Positions 10,931-23,300 of a DNA stretch of 64,000 nt are shown here, piece after piece. The stretch is from Tigriopus japonicus (lineage: Eukaryota > Arthropoda > Copepoda > Harpacticoida > Harpacticidae): positions 2,525,249-2,589,248 of the forward strand of contig CM021316.1 of NCBI GenBank assembly GCA_010645155.1, in the 5' to 3' direction. Within the stretch, counting starts at the first letter, position 1. Each line of letters opens with the position of its first letter. The position numbers were made by a program, and so were the translations under genes. Below the pieces are notes generated by a model. It saw nothing but the letters and a program-made list of their open reading frames with translations, had not been told where the DNA came from and did not search any database.

Positions 10931-13900
10931 TCAAACAGGCCTGGGATCGTGCAACCCACTAATCCCACTATCAATCAGTGGTTCGTGCTGAGAGGTGGGT
11001 GGACCCCATTCGGCCAAACCCGAACTCGATGACAACCGATGAGTGAGTCGATGAGCAATGGAAAAGCCTCCGCAGCCTTCCAATTGAGTCAGAACATTGA
11101 TGACTTGTCTACAAATGAGAAACTCAGAAGTTAAAAAATAAATGTCTCCTAAAACTCAAATTGAGTTAGTTCTACCTGTGAAGAGGCGGGACAGAATCCA
11201 CCGTGTAGAGTACGCCCCTTGTGGAGACCACGTTGTAGCTTTCTTTGCAGTCACATTTGACGTGAACCCAACGGTTTTCGTGACGGTTTTCGATCACGAC
11301 CACAAGACCAGCCCAGCCTTTGGTGAGGTAGTAGGCAGTCATTCCTTGACGGCCTTCGTGTCTTTGCCCTGATTATTTTAGAGTGGAAATGGTTTGTCCT
11401 TACTCAAGAAAACAAAAAATCAACAGAAGCCATTACGTACCTTCAACGAGAGTGAGGTTAATGATGGAATCAGCGAGTAAATGAAACGACGAGTTCAATT
11501 GCTCAATCAGTAGCTTCTTAGAGCTATGAAGAGCTAAGATGTATTTGGGAAAATCCAATGAGTCGTTAAAACCTAAGGAATATTTAGAAAATGTTAGGTA
11601 CTATAACAAGTACAGTCCAAGCTGAATAAAATATTTTATTTTTCTTATCAGAAATACTATTCTTTAATCGAGCGAGTTATTTTTTCGTCAGGAGAGGTTG
11701 CGTATTGCATGTATATTTTGGTAAGCATCAAAGGTAAAAGCATCTATTTTTATGTCAATAGTTATTCTTGTTTTGAGTAGCCTTATTTCCAGTTTCGTAT
11801 ATTATTTGTTCGAGTGCAGATATGTTATCCCTCCGGCAAAGGATGAGATTCCTTTCAAAAAAATTACCAACATTTTAGGGTTGATTGAGTTGAAAACACC
11901 AATGACTGAATATTTAATTGGTGAAAACCTCCACCGGAAAATTGATTATCCTACAATCAAGTCATGGACCGCGATACTAAAATGTCAATCGTTCAAAATG
12001 AATTCATCATGCTAACGTACCCGTGTGCCAATGATTGAAAGCCAAGTTGACAACGAGGTAGCATCCTGGTTCGAGCATCACGTGAGTGCCGACAAATCCA
12101 CGCACTTGTCGTTTGCTCGATTTGACTAGGTTCCCCAATTGAGGCGGACCAGTGGTGCTGGATCGGAAAATCACCACACACAGATCTAATTGTGATCGAT
12201 TGCTCCTCGAGGATGTCCTGATTATGAATTTTGACATGATTAGTGAGATTCCAGAGGTCTGAAGAGTCTATTAAAACTACCTTTGACCTTCTTGGAAGAG
12301 GGAGAACTCAACTTCCGTAGGTTCGAGAACCGTGAGAAGGAAACAGCTTTGATGCTTTTTGGACGAGAAAGGGGGTAAACATCCGTTGACGCGGATTTCG
12401 TTCCAGTCTTTCCGTACTTTGCAAATGTCAATGCAATCAAAATAGCGTAGAACATCCTCGTAGGCCATCCAAAACACACCATCGTCCTCTCCATGAACTA
12501 AAAGAGAGAACATCACGTTAGGACCAGTTGTTCACTTTATCCAAAAAAAATCCTATGATGTGACTCACCCATGAGTTGTTCTTTGAGTTCAGGGGTCCAA
12601 AGGTCGGATTTATCGGACCAATCTCCATTCCAGGAGAAATGTCCCCATGGATTTCTCATCCGGACCAGCTTCATTCCGGCCAAGTCACGGACATCTAAAA
12701 CTGAGTAGGCGTGTCGAGGTCGGAGTCCAACTTGCTTATAATCATCGTCGTTCACTCGCATATTTCCTCCTCCACAAGAGGCTCCCATAAGGAAACCAGC
12801 ATTCCTCGAGGACAATAACTGAGCCCAAATTAGGTCGGTGTCCAATTCCTCTTCCGGGGTTTGTAGTGAGCTCGCCTGGAAAAGCGATAAAGGCTGCCAT
12901 TGAGATTGAGATGCCATTTAAAAAAAAACTATTCAGAAATCATTATTTCAGAACTTTTGAAAACACGTTCTTAAAATAACAATTCTACGTTTATTTGTCA
13001 AAGATTAAAGCAGGAACAAAAAATAAAAATAAAATGTCAATGGAATAGACAAGTATCAAATTTTGAGTTGTTCTTATTTTGGGTTCGAACTAGAACGTCT
13101 GAAATATGCACACGATATTGATGAGAACCGCGATTTCATATGAATTTATTATGATCCCTTTTTTGTATTGAATAAACACAAACTAAAAAAATCAATCTAA
13201 CGCACCTTAAGATCATATATAATACAGAGTATGATACTTTGACAACAAAGATTACAGGGAATTTCATTCCCTAGTATCGGTTACAAAACCCGTTCTTCAT
13301 GCCTCCAAAAAAAGTAGTCCATAATCTTAAACAAATTCAACTACATAGATGGCCCTTTTCTAGCAATTTTCATCACTGACCGCTGTTCATGTAGGTAGGT
13401 CTACAAGAAGAAGCCAGCGCTCAAAAATGAACCCAAATTAGCTCATTCAATCTATACACTTTTCTACACTGAGATTTCATAAGGATAAGTTTTGATTTAT
13501 CAAGTTGATAACTGAAATATGAATGGTGCATAACACATGCGCTAGCTCAAACACTAGAGATTTGTTGATTGAGATGAATATTGATAATCCATATAGAAAT
13601 TTTGAACGAATCTAACTTACACTTCAAATATCTCGCTTACCTGTAGCGGCAAACTCTCGCAAGGGGCACCGGTGAGTGTGGCCAAGCCTTCAATTGCTCT
13701 TCCCGAGACCAACGCCTCATAGCAGCCATGGATTTTAGCCATTGCCTTTTCGATCAAAGGCACCCACAACTGATTGCGTTTGGCCTGGGAGTAGACGAGA
13801 CGACCTCGTTTATCGCAAGGGAGCAAATCATCAACTAAAACGGTCTTCCATCGACCATCCTTGCAAAGCCGAATGTGGTAAGCCCCGGCTTTGCAAAATT

Positions 13901-15736
13901 CCTTGGACACCATGACTTTGCGGACTAAATCTTCGCGTTCAGCCAAGACCGCGAGGGCACTCAAAAGCCAACAATTGCCCAAAATGCCTAGAAAAAAAGT
14001 GAAGTGAACCTTTTGGGCATCTTGACAAGGACCTCAAGGATGTCGATGCTACCTTGGGAAATATCCGAGGGGAAAGGCGTCCGAAAAAGGGTCCATTGGA
14101 CACGATTATCACTGGCAATCTGATGAGGTCGCAACCAGCGGGAAACTTGATGATTGGAGGGATCTTTGGTATCGTGAAAGAGACTTTTGGGCGCTGGAGG
14201 GAACGAATCATCCACAAACGAGTCCTTGGTCTAAAAGTAAGGACAACAATTGAGTTGTGGCAGTTGATCTAAAGTTTGACCTGTCAATCTTACCGCCTTA
14301 CAGACATCCAGGATTATCTTCAATTGCTCTTTAGCCTCGGATTCCTCGATTTCCCGGAGCTCATCCATGAGCTCGCTCTCTTGTCGAATCGAGGCCATGG
14401 AGACCATGCTATCGGATCGATCCGGGCTCTCAAAATGCCGAGTTTTGTTTTGATTCACATTAGAGCGAGTCTTATCTGACGTCGGGTTTCTACTCGACGG
14501 ATTATTGTTATCATGTTTGAAGGCGGGAGTCGTATGGGGTGTGGTTGTCGTCGTCAATTTGGTCTGACTACTCGACGGCGAGGCTTCTGACGAGGTCTGG
14601 AGGACCGTGCCACAGAGATCACAAATGGTTTGGTGCTTCTTATTCTCAAACGTGCAAGCCGGACATCGTTGGACGTCTTGGGCGCGTCGAGCGGCTTTAA
14701 GGGCCGCGGGTGAGCTCGGATTGAGACTATCACAGGCTTTACACTGGTCCGATTGACCCGAATTCCGCAGGGTACACCGTCCACAAGTCCACCCCGCCAA
14801 TTGACCGCCCGATTCGGGTTTCGGGGCCTGAACCCGGCAGGCCAAACACTGACTAGCCGGACCGGGGTTTTCCAGCGTGCAAAAGTCGCAAATCCACGTC
14901 GATTTTTCGCTCATTTCCGAAAGGCTCGTCAAACTGAGATCATCGGGCACAAACTGAAAGTCGTCCCGCAAATTCGAACCCGAACTGGGACTGGCATCGG
15001 GTTCTCGTCGAGACGAATGACAATTCTGGCAGGCAGGGGCCGAATCCGGATTATAAGCAAAGGCGCACAAAGGACAGGCCCACATCTGATTGACGGCCAA
15101 GATGCCCGTGTCCTTATCCACACTTAAAATAGGCCTACTTTGTCCAGCCAGCGCGTGCTTAGGCAAAGGCGAGTGAATGCCATCGGCAGTCACGGTATTG
15201 GCGGAAGCGGGCGCGCGCCCGCCCGATGACCGACGGTGACCTCGCGCGCACTCAGGTGGAACGAGCGCCGAATCGGGCGTGGAGCGTCGCGGGCGAGCCG
15301 GTGCATCGCTCATCGCGCTCGCGGCGGGTTCATGTTTGGGTTCAAGGGGCGTGATTTGGGTGCGAGAAGCCACAAATCGGGCGAGAAGTTGGGCGGTATT
15401 GGGGCTGGTCACCTCCGAGCGACAACGACGAGGGGGCGGGCCGCGAGGGGCGGGCTGGCGGTGGTGGGAGTGAGAGCGGAGAGCCACTAGGGGCGTGGTG
15501 GGTTGGGTGGGGCTAGATTGAGGGGCGTGGTTCTCTTTAAATGAGCCGGTGAGGGATAAAGAGCGTGAAAGTTTGGCCTTGACCTTGTTGAGAACGGTGG
15601 TGTTGCTACCGCGTTTGGGCGAGCGAGCTTTGGGCGGAGGTGTGGCTTGGGGCGTGGTCGAATCGGGGAGTTCGATGGGCGTGAGGGAAGCCGAGCGCGG
15701 TGGAAGGGGCGTGGCGCGGTTTAAGGCGGCGGACAT
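10931..15736 (-). CDS. CAPN15: Calpain-15/small optic lobes (SOL) calpain
   Basis: Intracellular cysteine protease of the non-EF-hand SOL family. Exons in coding order: 15736-14294, 14230-14053, 13987-13641, 12875-12569, 12497-12281, 12217-12021, 11572-11441, 11368-11176 and 11108-10931. These give 1063 residues, close to the vertebrate length. The N-terminus is low-complexity and rich in Pro, Ser and Arg. Four RanBP2-type zinc fingers follow at about 219-240, 281-300, 316-336 and 357-375 (Cys-x2-Cys...Cys-x2-Cys). The CysPc domain has the full triad: Cys546 (GNCWLL), His711 (RHAYSVL) and Asn731 (RNPWG). The C-terminal SOL-homology region is well conserved, with NVVSTRG, SVPPLHR and a GLHDPRPV end. 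The start ATG is in a CACCATG context. The first 600 coding bases are markedly GC-rich compared with the rest of the window. Every junction is GT-AG in phase, so the gene looks functional. Confidence 0.95.
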
Positions 15737-16835
15737 GGTGGGTGACCACCGGGCTCGGCCTCAAAGGGGTGGAGTCAGACGGGAGGCGTGTCTAACGGGC
15801 GAACGGATGTTGAGTGGGACCCCATTGAACTTGAGTATTCTTTAGGTACATAAAAGTCGGTAGATACAACTATGTAGGTAGTTAGTTAGTACAGTACAAA
15901 GAGACCGATATCGAACAGCTGATTGGACGGCGGCCCTCTAGCGGACGACTGGTCAACTTCAAAAGAGCTCCGGTGGGCTGGCTCTGATCAAGCTGGCTTT
16001 CAAGAAGGCTGGAAAATCAGTGTTGCCGAGGTGGATCTTGGTTGGATTTTGGCTGGGTCGGGTTGAACCGAAGAGACTGATAGAGTGAGAAATGGCGTTG
16101 TAAACTCATAACCATTCTTTTTAATGCCATCTATAACAATCCAAGGTGGGGTTTGTAACTGGATGTTTAAATTTCGAAATATGTTGGAGATAACTGATTG
16201 CTGAAAGCTAAATGAGATTATGAAAGCTCAAAGATTAGCTCCTCACTTTTGCTAAGCTCTGTATCTATCTCTGACTTTGACAACCCCAAGGCGCAACGGA
16301 CATCATGGCCCTGTTGATAAGTATTGCATTGATTTTAAACGCGCTTGACCTTCTGTTATCGAATTGCGTAATTATTGAGTCGTTGCTCTTAATCTATGAG
16401 AAAAATGAGCATTACTAGGAACATCCTGTTCAAAAACAGTTGATAATTTGAATGTGAAGAACTTTTCATAATACAAAACAACTGCCTAAATGCTAGAGAA
16501 TGCATTCGATGTTAACTAACTCGATGATTCACATTTCTATCTGGATGGAAGATAAGGGCATAAGGACTCCAGCTTTTCTACGGGTTGGCTCGCCACATCA
16601 ATCGGGAAGTTCAAGTTATAACGAAAGTTGATTTTACAATCAATTTACATAGATTATGCTACTAAAGATTGATCCACTCATTGGATCATAAAATAAGATG
16701 AATTCAAGCCCTTGCATGGATATTTTTCGGTCAAAGGCTCCTATTTAGTGTATTTTTTTCTCCTGCACTTCCCGGTTTGTTTGGCTTTTTTAAAGCTTCA
16801 TATCATAAAAAAGCCACCGTCGCTGGTGTTCAGAC
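15737..16835. other. Upstream region of the calpain gene
   Basis: This spacer holds the presumed calpain promoter and 5' leader. GC-rich sequence continues a short way past the ATG (to about 15800) and then drops to AT-rich. No recognised gene or repeat is seen up to the element starting at 16836. Confidence 0.4.
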
Positions 16836-17875
16836 CAGAGTTGGGTCAATTACTTGAAAAATGTAATTAATTAAAATTCCAATTACTTCATCAAAAAATT
16901 TAATTAATAACAATAACATTATCCGAAAATGTAATTGACTTCAATTACAATTACATGACATTTACCTGTCAATTACAATTCTTCCGTCTCTTTCACCTTT
17001 TTGCCTTTTCAAAACTATGAAAAATAAACAGATCTGCCATTTTAAAGCAGCGGTGCAACAACTGGCAACTTATAATGCATCAAAGGTTAATATGAAAGAG
17101 TGATTTACAAAAACCAAAAGCTTATCAACGGCGTAAATATTAAAAATATTATACCATTAATCACAAGGCATTTCTTTTCTTTTTCAGAAACCACCAACTT
17201 TGTACAAGTATTACAATTTTGATTGTGGGTGCTTGGGTCGGAGGTTTGAGCCTCGCCCGGCCAGCGAAGCCAGCCATCACATTCTTCCAAATCATTTCCG
17301 ATAGGCAATCTCGTGTCCGGTATCAGATTGGTTCTCCGTCTGTGGGTGTGGATGAGCGTCTAAAAGTTTCCCTGAGAGAGGTCGGGGAGGAGAATCGAAC
17401 CTGGGACCTCTCTCACTACAGGAAACTGCGCTAACCACGACACCACGTCTCCTCCCTTTTTGGTTTAAAATTTTATTTTTGCACCTCATTTGTCTGCTCT
17501 TGGTTATGAAAAGCCCTAAATCCTGACACAAAAATCATGGTCAAAAGCTCTTGCAGTTTAAAAGTATTTAAAAATCAATGCTTGGGTTTATATTGTAACA
17601 AAAGCTACCTTCTAGTGGCATCACATTGACTGCAAATTGATGACAAAATAAATGTTTTGCAAGTGAAAACTGATAAATTGGTTTGATGGTTGATTTGAGG
17701 AAGTAAGACTTTTAAAAGTAATTGGCAATTTGTAATTGAAAATTCGTCAACTACATGGCCAAAATTGTAATTAATTACTACTACAATTACTTGGCCAAAA
17801 AACGTAGTTAATTATAATTACAATTACTATTAATTGTAATCAAAATTACGTAATTGTAATTACTCCCAATCCCTG
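16836..17875. mobile_element. Decayed hAT-like element with a nested SINE
   Basis: The left end reads CAGAGTTGGGTCAATTAC, and the right end in reverse complement reads CAGGGATTGGGAGTAATTAC. These are imperfect inverted termini of the CAGGG type. Flanks GTTCAGAC (16828-16835) and GTTTTGAC (17876-17883) match at 6 of 8 bases, as expected for an aged 8-base duplication. Both subterminal regions are dense in AATTAC/GTAATT motifs. There is no transposase frame. The centre contains a tRNA-derived SINE. Confidence 0.7.
17186..17455 (-). repeat. tRNA-derived SINE
   Basis: On the minus strand the head starts GGAGGAGACGTGG. It contains a box-A-like TGGTTAGCGCAG (17437-17426) and a box-B-like GGTTCGATTCT (17401-17391), the split RNA polymerase III promoter of tRNA-type SINEs. 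The acceptor-like GGAGGAG can pair with CTCCTCC, but the T-stem is broken, so this is not a working tRNA. The unrelated body follows and ends in an A-rich tract near 17190. The 3' boundary is approximate. Confidence 0.65.
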
Positions 17876-18997
17876 GTTTTGACGACGCTTCTTTCACATG
17901 AGCTTCTGTTGGTTGGCTCTTCGTTTTGACCTCATATTTCAAAACTGGGATCAATCTTGGCAACACTGACTTTCAAACAGCTTTAAAGAACTGAACTGAT
18001 CAGTGAACACAACAGAACAGAACTGGCTGCTTGATGAAGGGTCGACTAGTGTCATTATCGGCCGCTAGGGAGAACAGGAACGCCGTGAGACAAAGACATT
18101 GTTTGAGAGATGGCCAGAATGAAAAAATTGTAACTTGTTTTTATCAGGATTAATCTAGGGTTAAGTTAAGCTGCAGCTTCGTCAGGGTAAGTAAATTGAT
18201 AAAGAGGCTGCTAGAAATTCGATAAGGTTAGGTCAGCAATAAGATCTTCCCCAGAATTTCAAAATAAGAGCCAAACATGCATAGAGCAACCCTGATTTCC
18301 TCTATTTTTGTGGCAAGTGCAAACCAGGCGCAACGCTATCTGTTGAGCACCATAAAAACAACTTCAACAATGATACGTTCAAATGCAAACAAAAAACTAC
18401 AACACGAAAATAAGTTTTTTGAGCTTATATCATCACTTTTAACCCTATAAAAAATCTTATTATCAATGAAAATACAATTTGGCCGTGAAAGGAAAGTATT
18501 TCTCATCCCTACTTAACTTCGGTTGCAGGACTGATTTTTGACAGAGCCCCATCTCCACCATCTCCACCCTTTCGCAGAGAGTAACCATTTTTGAACCAAG
18601 AATAAAGCCAGCCTCCACCGTTTTGCTTGTAACAGATATATATTTGTCTTATTAGCACGTACAATTTTCTTTCTATAATTTGCTATTCAATCACTTCAAT
18701 ACACGGAAATTATTATATTATATACACTATACAATAGAACCCATCCGCTTTCCACATATTTTGCGCTTTCGTCACCTTGCTGTTTCCAAAGGTCTTTCTG
18801 TGTTCTCTACATCTCTCTGTTCTCTGGCAAAGTGTTGCTATAATGGTGATTTTTAGCCACTTTAGCTTAAAATGGCCATGATATTTTTAAACTGGACGGA
18901 AACGACTGAAGGTATGACAGTGAATGTCCGGAAATGGATTAGGGATTCAATTGAAACTGTTTTATTGTATATGAACATCTGATTTCGTGAATTTCTA

Positions 18998-19749
18998 CAG
19001 GGTGGGGAACCAAAACGTGGACTCTTCACTACCACTGCAAACATGTGCGACTTGCGTCTGAACCTTAAGTCCAATCACAATGAAACTTTCTGTAATGTTT
19101 TAGCTACTATCCTACCATTATTTCTCGAAATGGCCCCCATCGGCATCCACCATGGCCTCGAGCCTGGGCCTGAAGGCACGGCAGACCTTGATGACGTGAC
19201 CCTCAGACATGGCCGCCCATTCCTGCTCGACGGAGGCCTTCGGGTCATCAACGCTGCGGTGGGGGTTTGCACAGGCCTTGCTTTCAATGGAGCCCCAGAT
19301 TCCATAGTCCAGTGGGGCACAGTCTGGGGATGACGGTGGCCACATGTCCGCAGGCCAGAAATCGGCGAGGTTGGTCTTGCACCACTCCTGGACCTTCTTG
19401 GCCTTGTAAAAGTCATCATCGATCTTTTTATTATGGCCGCCACTGCCAGGCTTGCGGGAGAGATCCTTGCCATCGTCCATCAGCTTTTTAATCTTGAAAA
19501 CGAAGCTCCGGGAGCACTCGGCGATCTCTGTGATCTCGTTTATGGCCACTTGGGCGCGGAGCAAATCTGATACACGTTGCCTTTTGGCTTCCATTTCGAA
19601 AATTAGTGGGTCTACAAAGCTCAGCTGCAGCTCGTTTGAAAGAATTTAGTCAGAACTTTTAGCTCATATTCAGGCAACCTCCATGACAATAATAAAATAT
19701 TGAGAAATTAGCAATTAAAGTGGAGTCCACGTTTTGGTTCCCCACACTG
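18998..19749 (-). mobile_element. Internally deleted mariner-like element
   Basis: The inverted termini contain GTGGGGAACCAAAACGTGG and match at 26 of the outer 27 bases. TA dinucleotides flank both ends (18996-18997 and 19750-19751), as for Tc1/mariner insertion. The 752-base element encodes one shortened transposase frame on the minus strand. High terminus identity and the clean TA flanks suggest a young copy. Confidence 0.9.
19118..19594 (-). CDS. Truncated mariner-like transposase, intact short ORF
   Basis: 158 residues with ATG and stop and no frameshift. The N-terminal part is a helix-turn-helix DNA-binding region (about 1-50) leading to RKPGSGGHNKK, a motif common in mariner-like transposases. 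The C-terminal part has WPPSSPDCAPLDYGIW, which holds the third catalytic aspartate region. The two are joined at about residues 63-68, so the segment carrying the first two catalytic acidic residues (roughly half of a 340-residue enzyme) is missing. It cannot catalyse transposition. It might still bind element ends; that is inference. Confidence 0.8.
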   Translation of the reverse strand: MEAKRQRVSDLLRAQVAINEITEIAECSRSFVFKIKKLMDDGKDLSRKPGSGGHNKKIDDDFYKAKKVQEWCKTNLADFWPADMWPPSSPDCAPLDYGIWGSIESKACANPHRSVDDPKASVEQEWAAMSEGHVIKVCRAFRPRLEAMVDADGGHFEK

Positions 19750-19751
19750 TA

Positions 19752-20376
19752 CATTTTTCAACACAATACTTATGGCTGAGATAAATTGTGAATCTAAGGG
19801 TAGGTTACGAGACAATCAAAATAATCGAAAACCAATAAATTGATAGGGGATAACATTGGCTTTTTAGGTCTTGAAAAATTGAAAGTAAGAACTGTAGATT
19901 TACATTAATCACAGTCATCATGTTCCTGAAGTTTTTTAAAATTAATTTATCGATGATTTTAAGCCGTGATACAGGGATGAAATTTGAATGGAAAGACCTC
20001 ACAATTTATTTTCATTTTTAAGCCTGTAACCCAACAGTCCTTTTGCTGTGAAAATGTACCTTCCATGATTGAAAAAAATGAACAAAAAACTACTTTCCAA
20101 GAATCGATGCTTTTCCCACCTTTCTTTCGAAACCCCGTCACTTTCGTGGCAAATTTCTTCCATTAGGCCGAATTTGAGAAGAAAAATGACTCAAAGACCT
20201 CTTCACAATCCAGCAGCCCTGCTCTGCTCTGAGTCACTTGCAACAACTTTCCGTTGATTCCACATACTAATATTTACCTTCTGTCTCTCTCTCTCTCTGT
20301 GTATGTTCTCATCCTGCTCTAAATCTTCTTCAGTGTTAGTTCGTGTTCTCCCTTGGGCGAGAGATCAAGAGACAGA
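19752..20376. other. Upstream region of the DOS/GAB gene
   Basis: Contains a short CT microsatellite (about 20282-20298). A splice-acceptor-like CTTCTTCAG ending at 20333 suggests that the exon with the adaptor start codon begins at 20334 and that a noncoding first exon lies further upstream. No other gene is seen. Confidence 0.35.
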
Positions 20377-23300
20377 ATGGAAAACGAGATGGTTCTTCAC
20401 CAGGGTTGGCTCATCAAATCTCCGCCTTTGGAACAAACGGGACATCGACAACCCAGTTTCCTCAAAGCGGTAAGTTCCAAGATCCAATCAAAGAAAAAGC
20501 TTCATGAAGACCAACGGTCAGGTTTATCATGTTATGCTTTACTCGTGTGCGTCCAAGGGCTGATTGGTTTCCATTTCATAACTTAATTGCATCGTGTCTA
20601 ATCGTAATCTAAACGACCTCAGCAATAAAGCATAAGAATAAGGCGTTTTCACGGCTACTTTAAACCCAACAATTTGCCTCTTAACGTCTTAAAGTGAAGC
20701 TAAAATATTTCGTTGCCTCAGTACTCCCTAGTCTCTACACCTTTGTTGTGCAAGAGTGGCTTGTTTATTAATTCGATGGTATTCGTTTAATAAACATTAT
20801 CATCTGTAAGGCAGAAAATGAAATGGAACACTTGACAAACGCCAAACCACTTACAAAATTTTAGAAGTGAAGAAACTGAATGTTCTTATTTTGATTACAA
20901 CAAGCTGACCGCACATGATTGCGTTAGAACTTTACCTCGTTTCAATCGTAGGTCAAGATGAGCGTGATCAAGGACCACTGAATTTCACTGGACTGGGAGG
21001 CTAAGGAGAGGAATCATGATTTCCAGTAGGAACAGTTCAATTGCGTTTTTTCTGCAAATGAGACTTTTCCTATATTGATAAAAGATACGTCTTTCAATTT
21101 TCAGCTCAATCGAACGTCGGAGTCAAAAGTTATGCTCTCTCAAAGTTCAGGGCAAATCCTACTGAGAATGAATGCACTAGCCCTTCTCTGGTAAATACTC
21201 TACCACAAAAGGGCGAGTTCATTCATTGTATGCTCTCTTCAGTACATAAGTTTGAGAAGACGTAACTTTTCACTCCGGCATTCGATTGAGCTGAAAATTG
21301 AAATACGTCGTCTACTGAATACAAGCCAGGTCTCATTGGCAGAAGAACGCAAATGGTTTGTTTCTACTGGAAATCATAATTCTCATTGCTAGCCTCCCAC
21401 TCCATGATTTCCGTGCTTCTTGTCTGTAGTTAAAAACTCCATGAAAGGGAACTTTTTGAAGTCCCTGTGAACACAGGTGTTACTTGCCCTTTGATGGATT
21501 ATGGCCCTCATAACTAGGGCCACCCTGTTCTTATCCTGGAGCACAGCTCTTAACACTCATTCCACTAATGACCTAATCTAATCACCACAGAAGTCTAATA
21601 ACCACATTTGCCTTCTTTTTTTTGGATTTATTATAAAACTCAAATTTTTTTATGTATTTTTGCGATATTGAAAAGCTATATGAAATCTTTGGAAATTTGT
21701 TTTTCCATTTAACCGTAGCGTTTTTCGGCTTTTTGGGATCAAAAAATGGCCCATTCAAAGTCAAATAACTCAGCTGTTGATCAATGAATTTTTATTCAAT
21801 TTGAATTCATTAGGTAAAGAAATGGTTTTTTCCCTGGGCCTAAGCTTTTAAAGTACAATAAAAGTACAGTTGTTCCCCATTGAATTGTGGGTCCAAAAGG
21901 TGCCATGATGTCTTTGGGTATTTTGATTCAAACCTAAAAAGCCGTTTGGAACACCGTGCTTACCGAAACTAAGAGCGGACATGCACAAAAAGGATGGTTT
22001 GCTCCAAATACCCCTGAAGCCTCTGAAGTTTTCCGATTTTTTTATTTGCAATTATTCATCATTGAAATAAACATGAGCAATTTAAAATTTGAAGGATAAT
22101 TTTGCAAGTATGTAATTATGTAGTCGGGTGCTTTCTGTTTCGGTTTAGCCCTTTCGGTCCATCACTAGATGGAAGAAACGAATCTCATGTAAATGAGATG
22201 TGATTTCCTTGATTTCCATGACATTCTTTAGATGGGAGCAAGGCCTGTTCAGTCAAATTTGTGAAGGGAGCTGTGCACTAAATAACTTTCCACGTATTTT
22301 GAGTCGATTTGGATTATTCTGGAGAAAATTCAAAGAAATGAGCTTTGCCTCTTGCAAAGCCGCTTTGATGCCTCAACCCTCTTATCTTTAAGAACGAAGA
22401 TTTTTAAGAACATTAAGCGAACTATTCTCTTTCGCTGTTTATTATGTGTTTCCATCGAAAAGCTAAAGACTAAGCCTGCGAAATTCTTTGTGAGATTAGA
22501 TCAAGTAACCTTCAGCATTATTTGTTTCGTGAACTATACGTCATATTGTTGTTACATAATCATTTGCTGGGAATAGTAAGCTAAAAATAAACTTGAGGTC
22601 ATTGTTCAAAACATGCCCTGATACAAGTTAAACATATGACTTACAATGAAGCATAAGTTAAACGCTTTAGTAGGCGGTTTTTAACCCTGGGGACGAAAAT
22701 ATTTTCCGTTTAGTCACGATTTTACTAAGCTTGAACGTAGGAAGTGCACGCTAATGCATTTTCGCCGTAAATGAAATTAAGGTGAAATCATTATTTTCCA
22801 TTTTTGGGGCCTTTTGGGGACGGATACTAACTAAAAAAAAACAAAATGTTCTAAAGGTAGAAATTAAATTCTGTCTCGATTTGAATTCTTATCTTCGGAT
22901 ACAAGGACAAGGTAATTAGAAAGTTTCGTTCAGAAACCGCGATTTTTTTTTGTTAATGTCACCAAAGTTTATATTTGCTGATATCAATCCAAATCGTTGA
23001 TTAGGATTTGACCAAGGTAGTAAATGAATCACTGAAACCCCGTTAAACTTGTTTTTATTGTTACAAATCAATTCATTTCGATCGGAGACTTGAAGGCCAT
23101 TGGTTGAATTAATTAATGGGGTTCTCATGAATCATGTTTGTTTGTCAATGATGAAGTCTCATTTTTCAACTTTGGAACTGAAATTCATATTCAGTAAATC
23201 TTTCCAACCACTTGCTTTTGAACATTTTCCTGTAAACAAAACTGATGTCACCTTGCATGCCTAAATGCTAAATTTGGTCTGAAAAGCCTCTGTAAAAGGA

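Noticed and set aside
14753..15490. Plus-strand ORFs over calpain exon 1
   Set aside because: Antisense shadows of the GC-rich, stop-poor calpain coding exon.
17385..17455. A tRNA gene on the minus strand
   Set aside because: A and B boxes are present but the T-stem does not pair, and the sequence continues into a SINE body.
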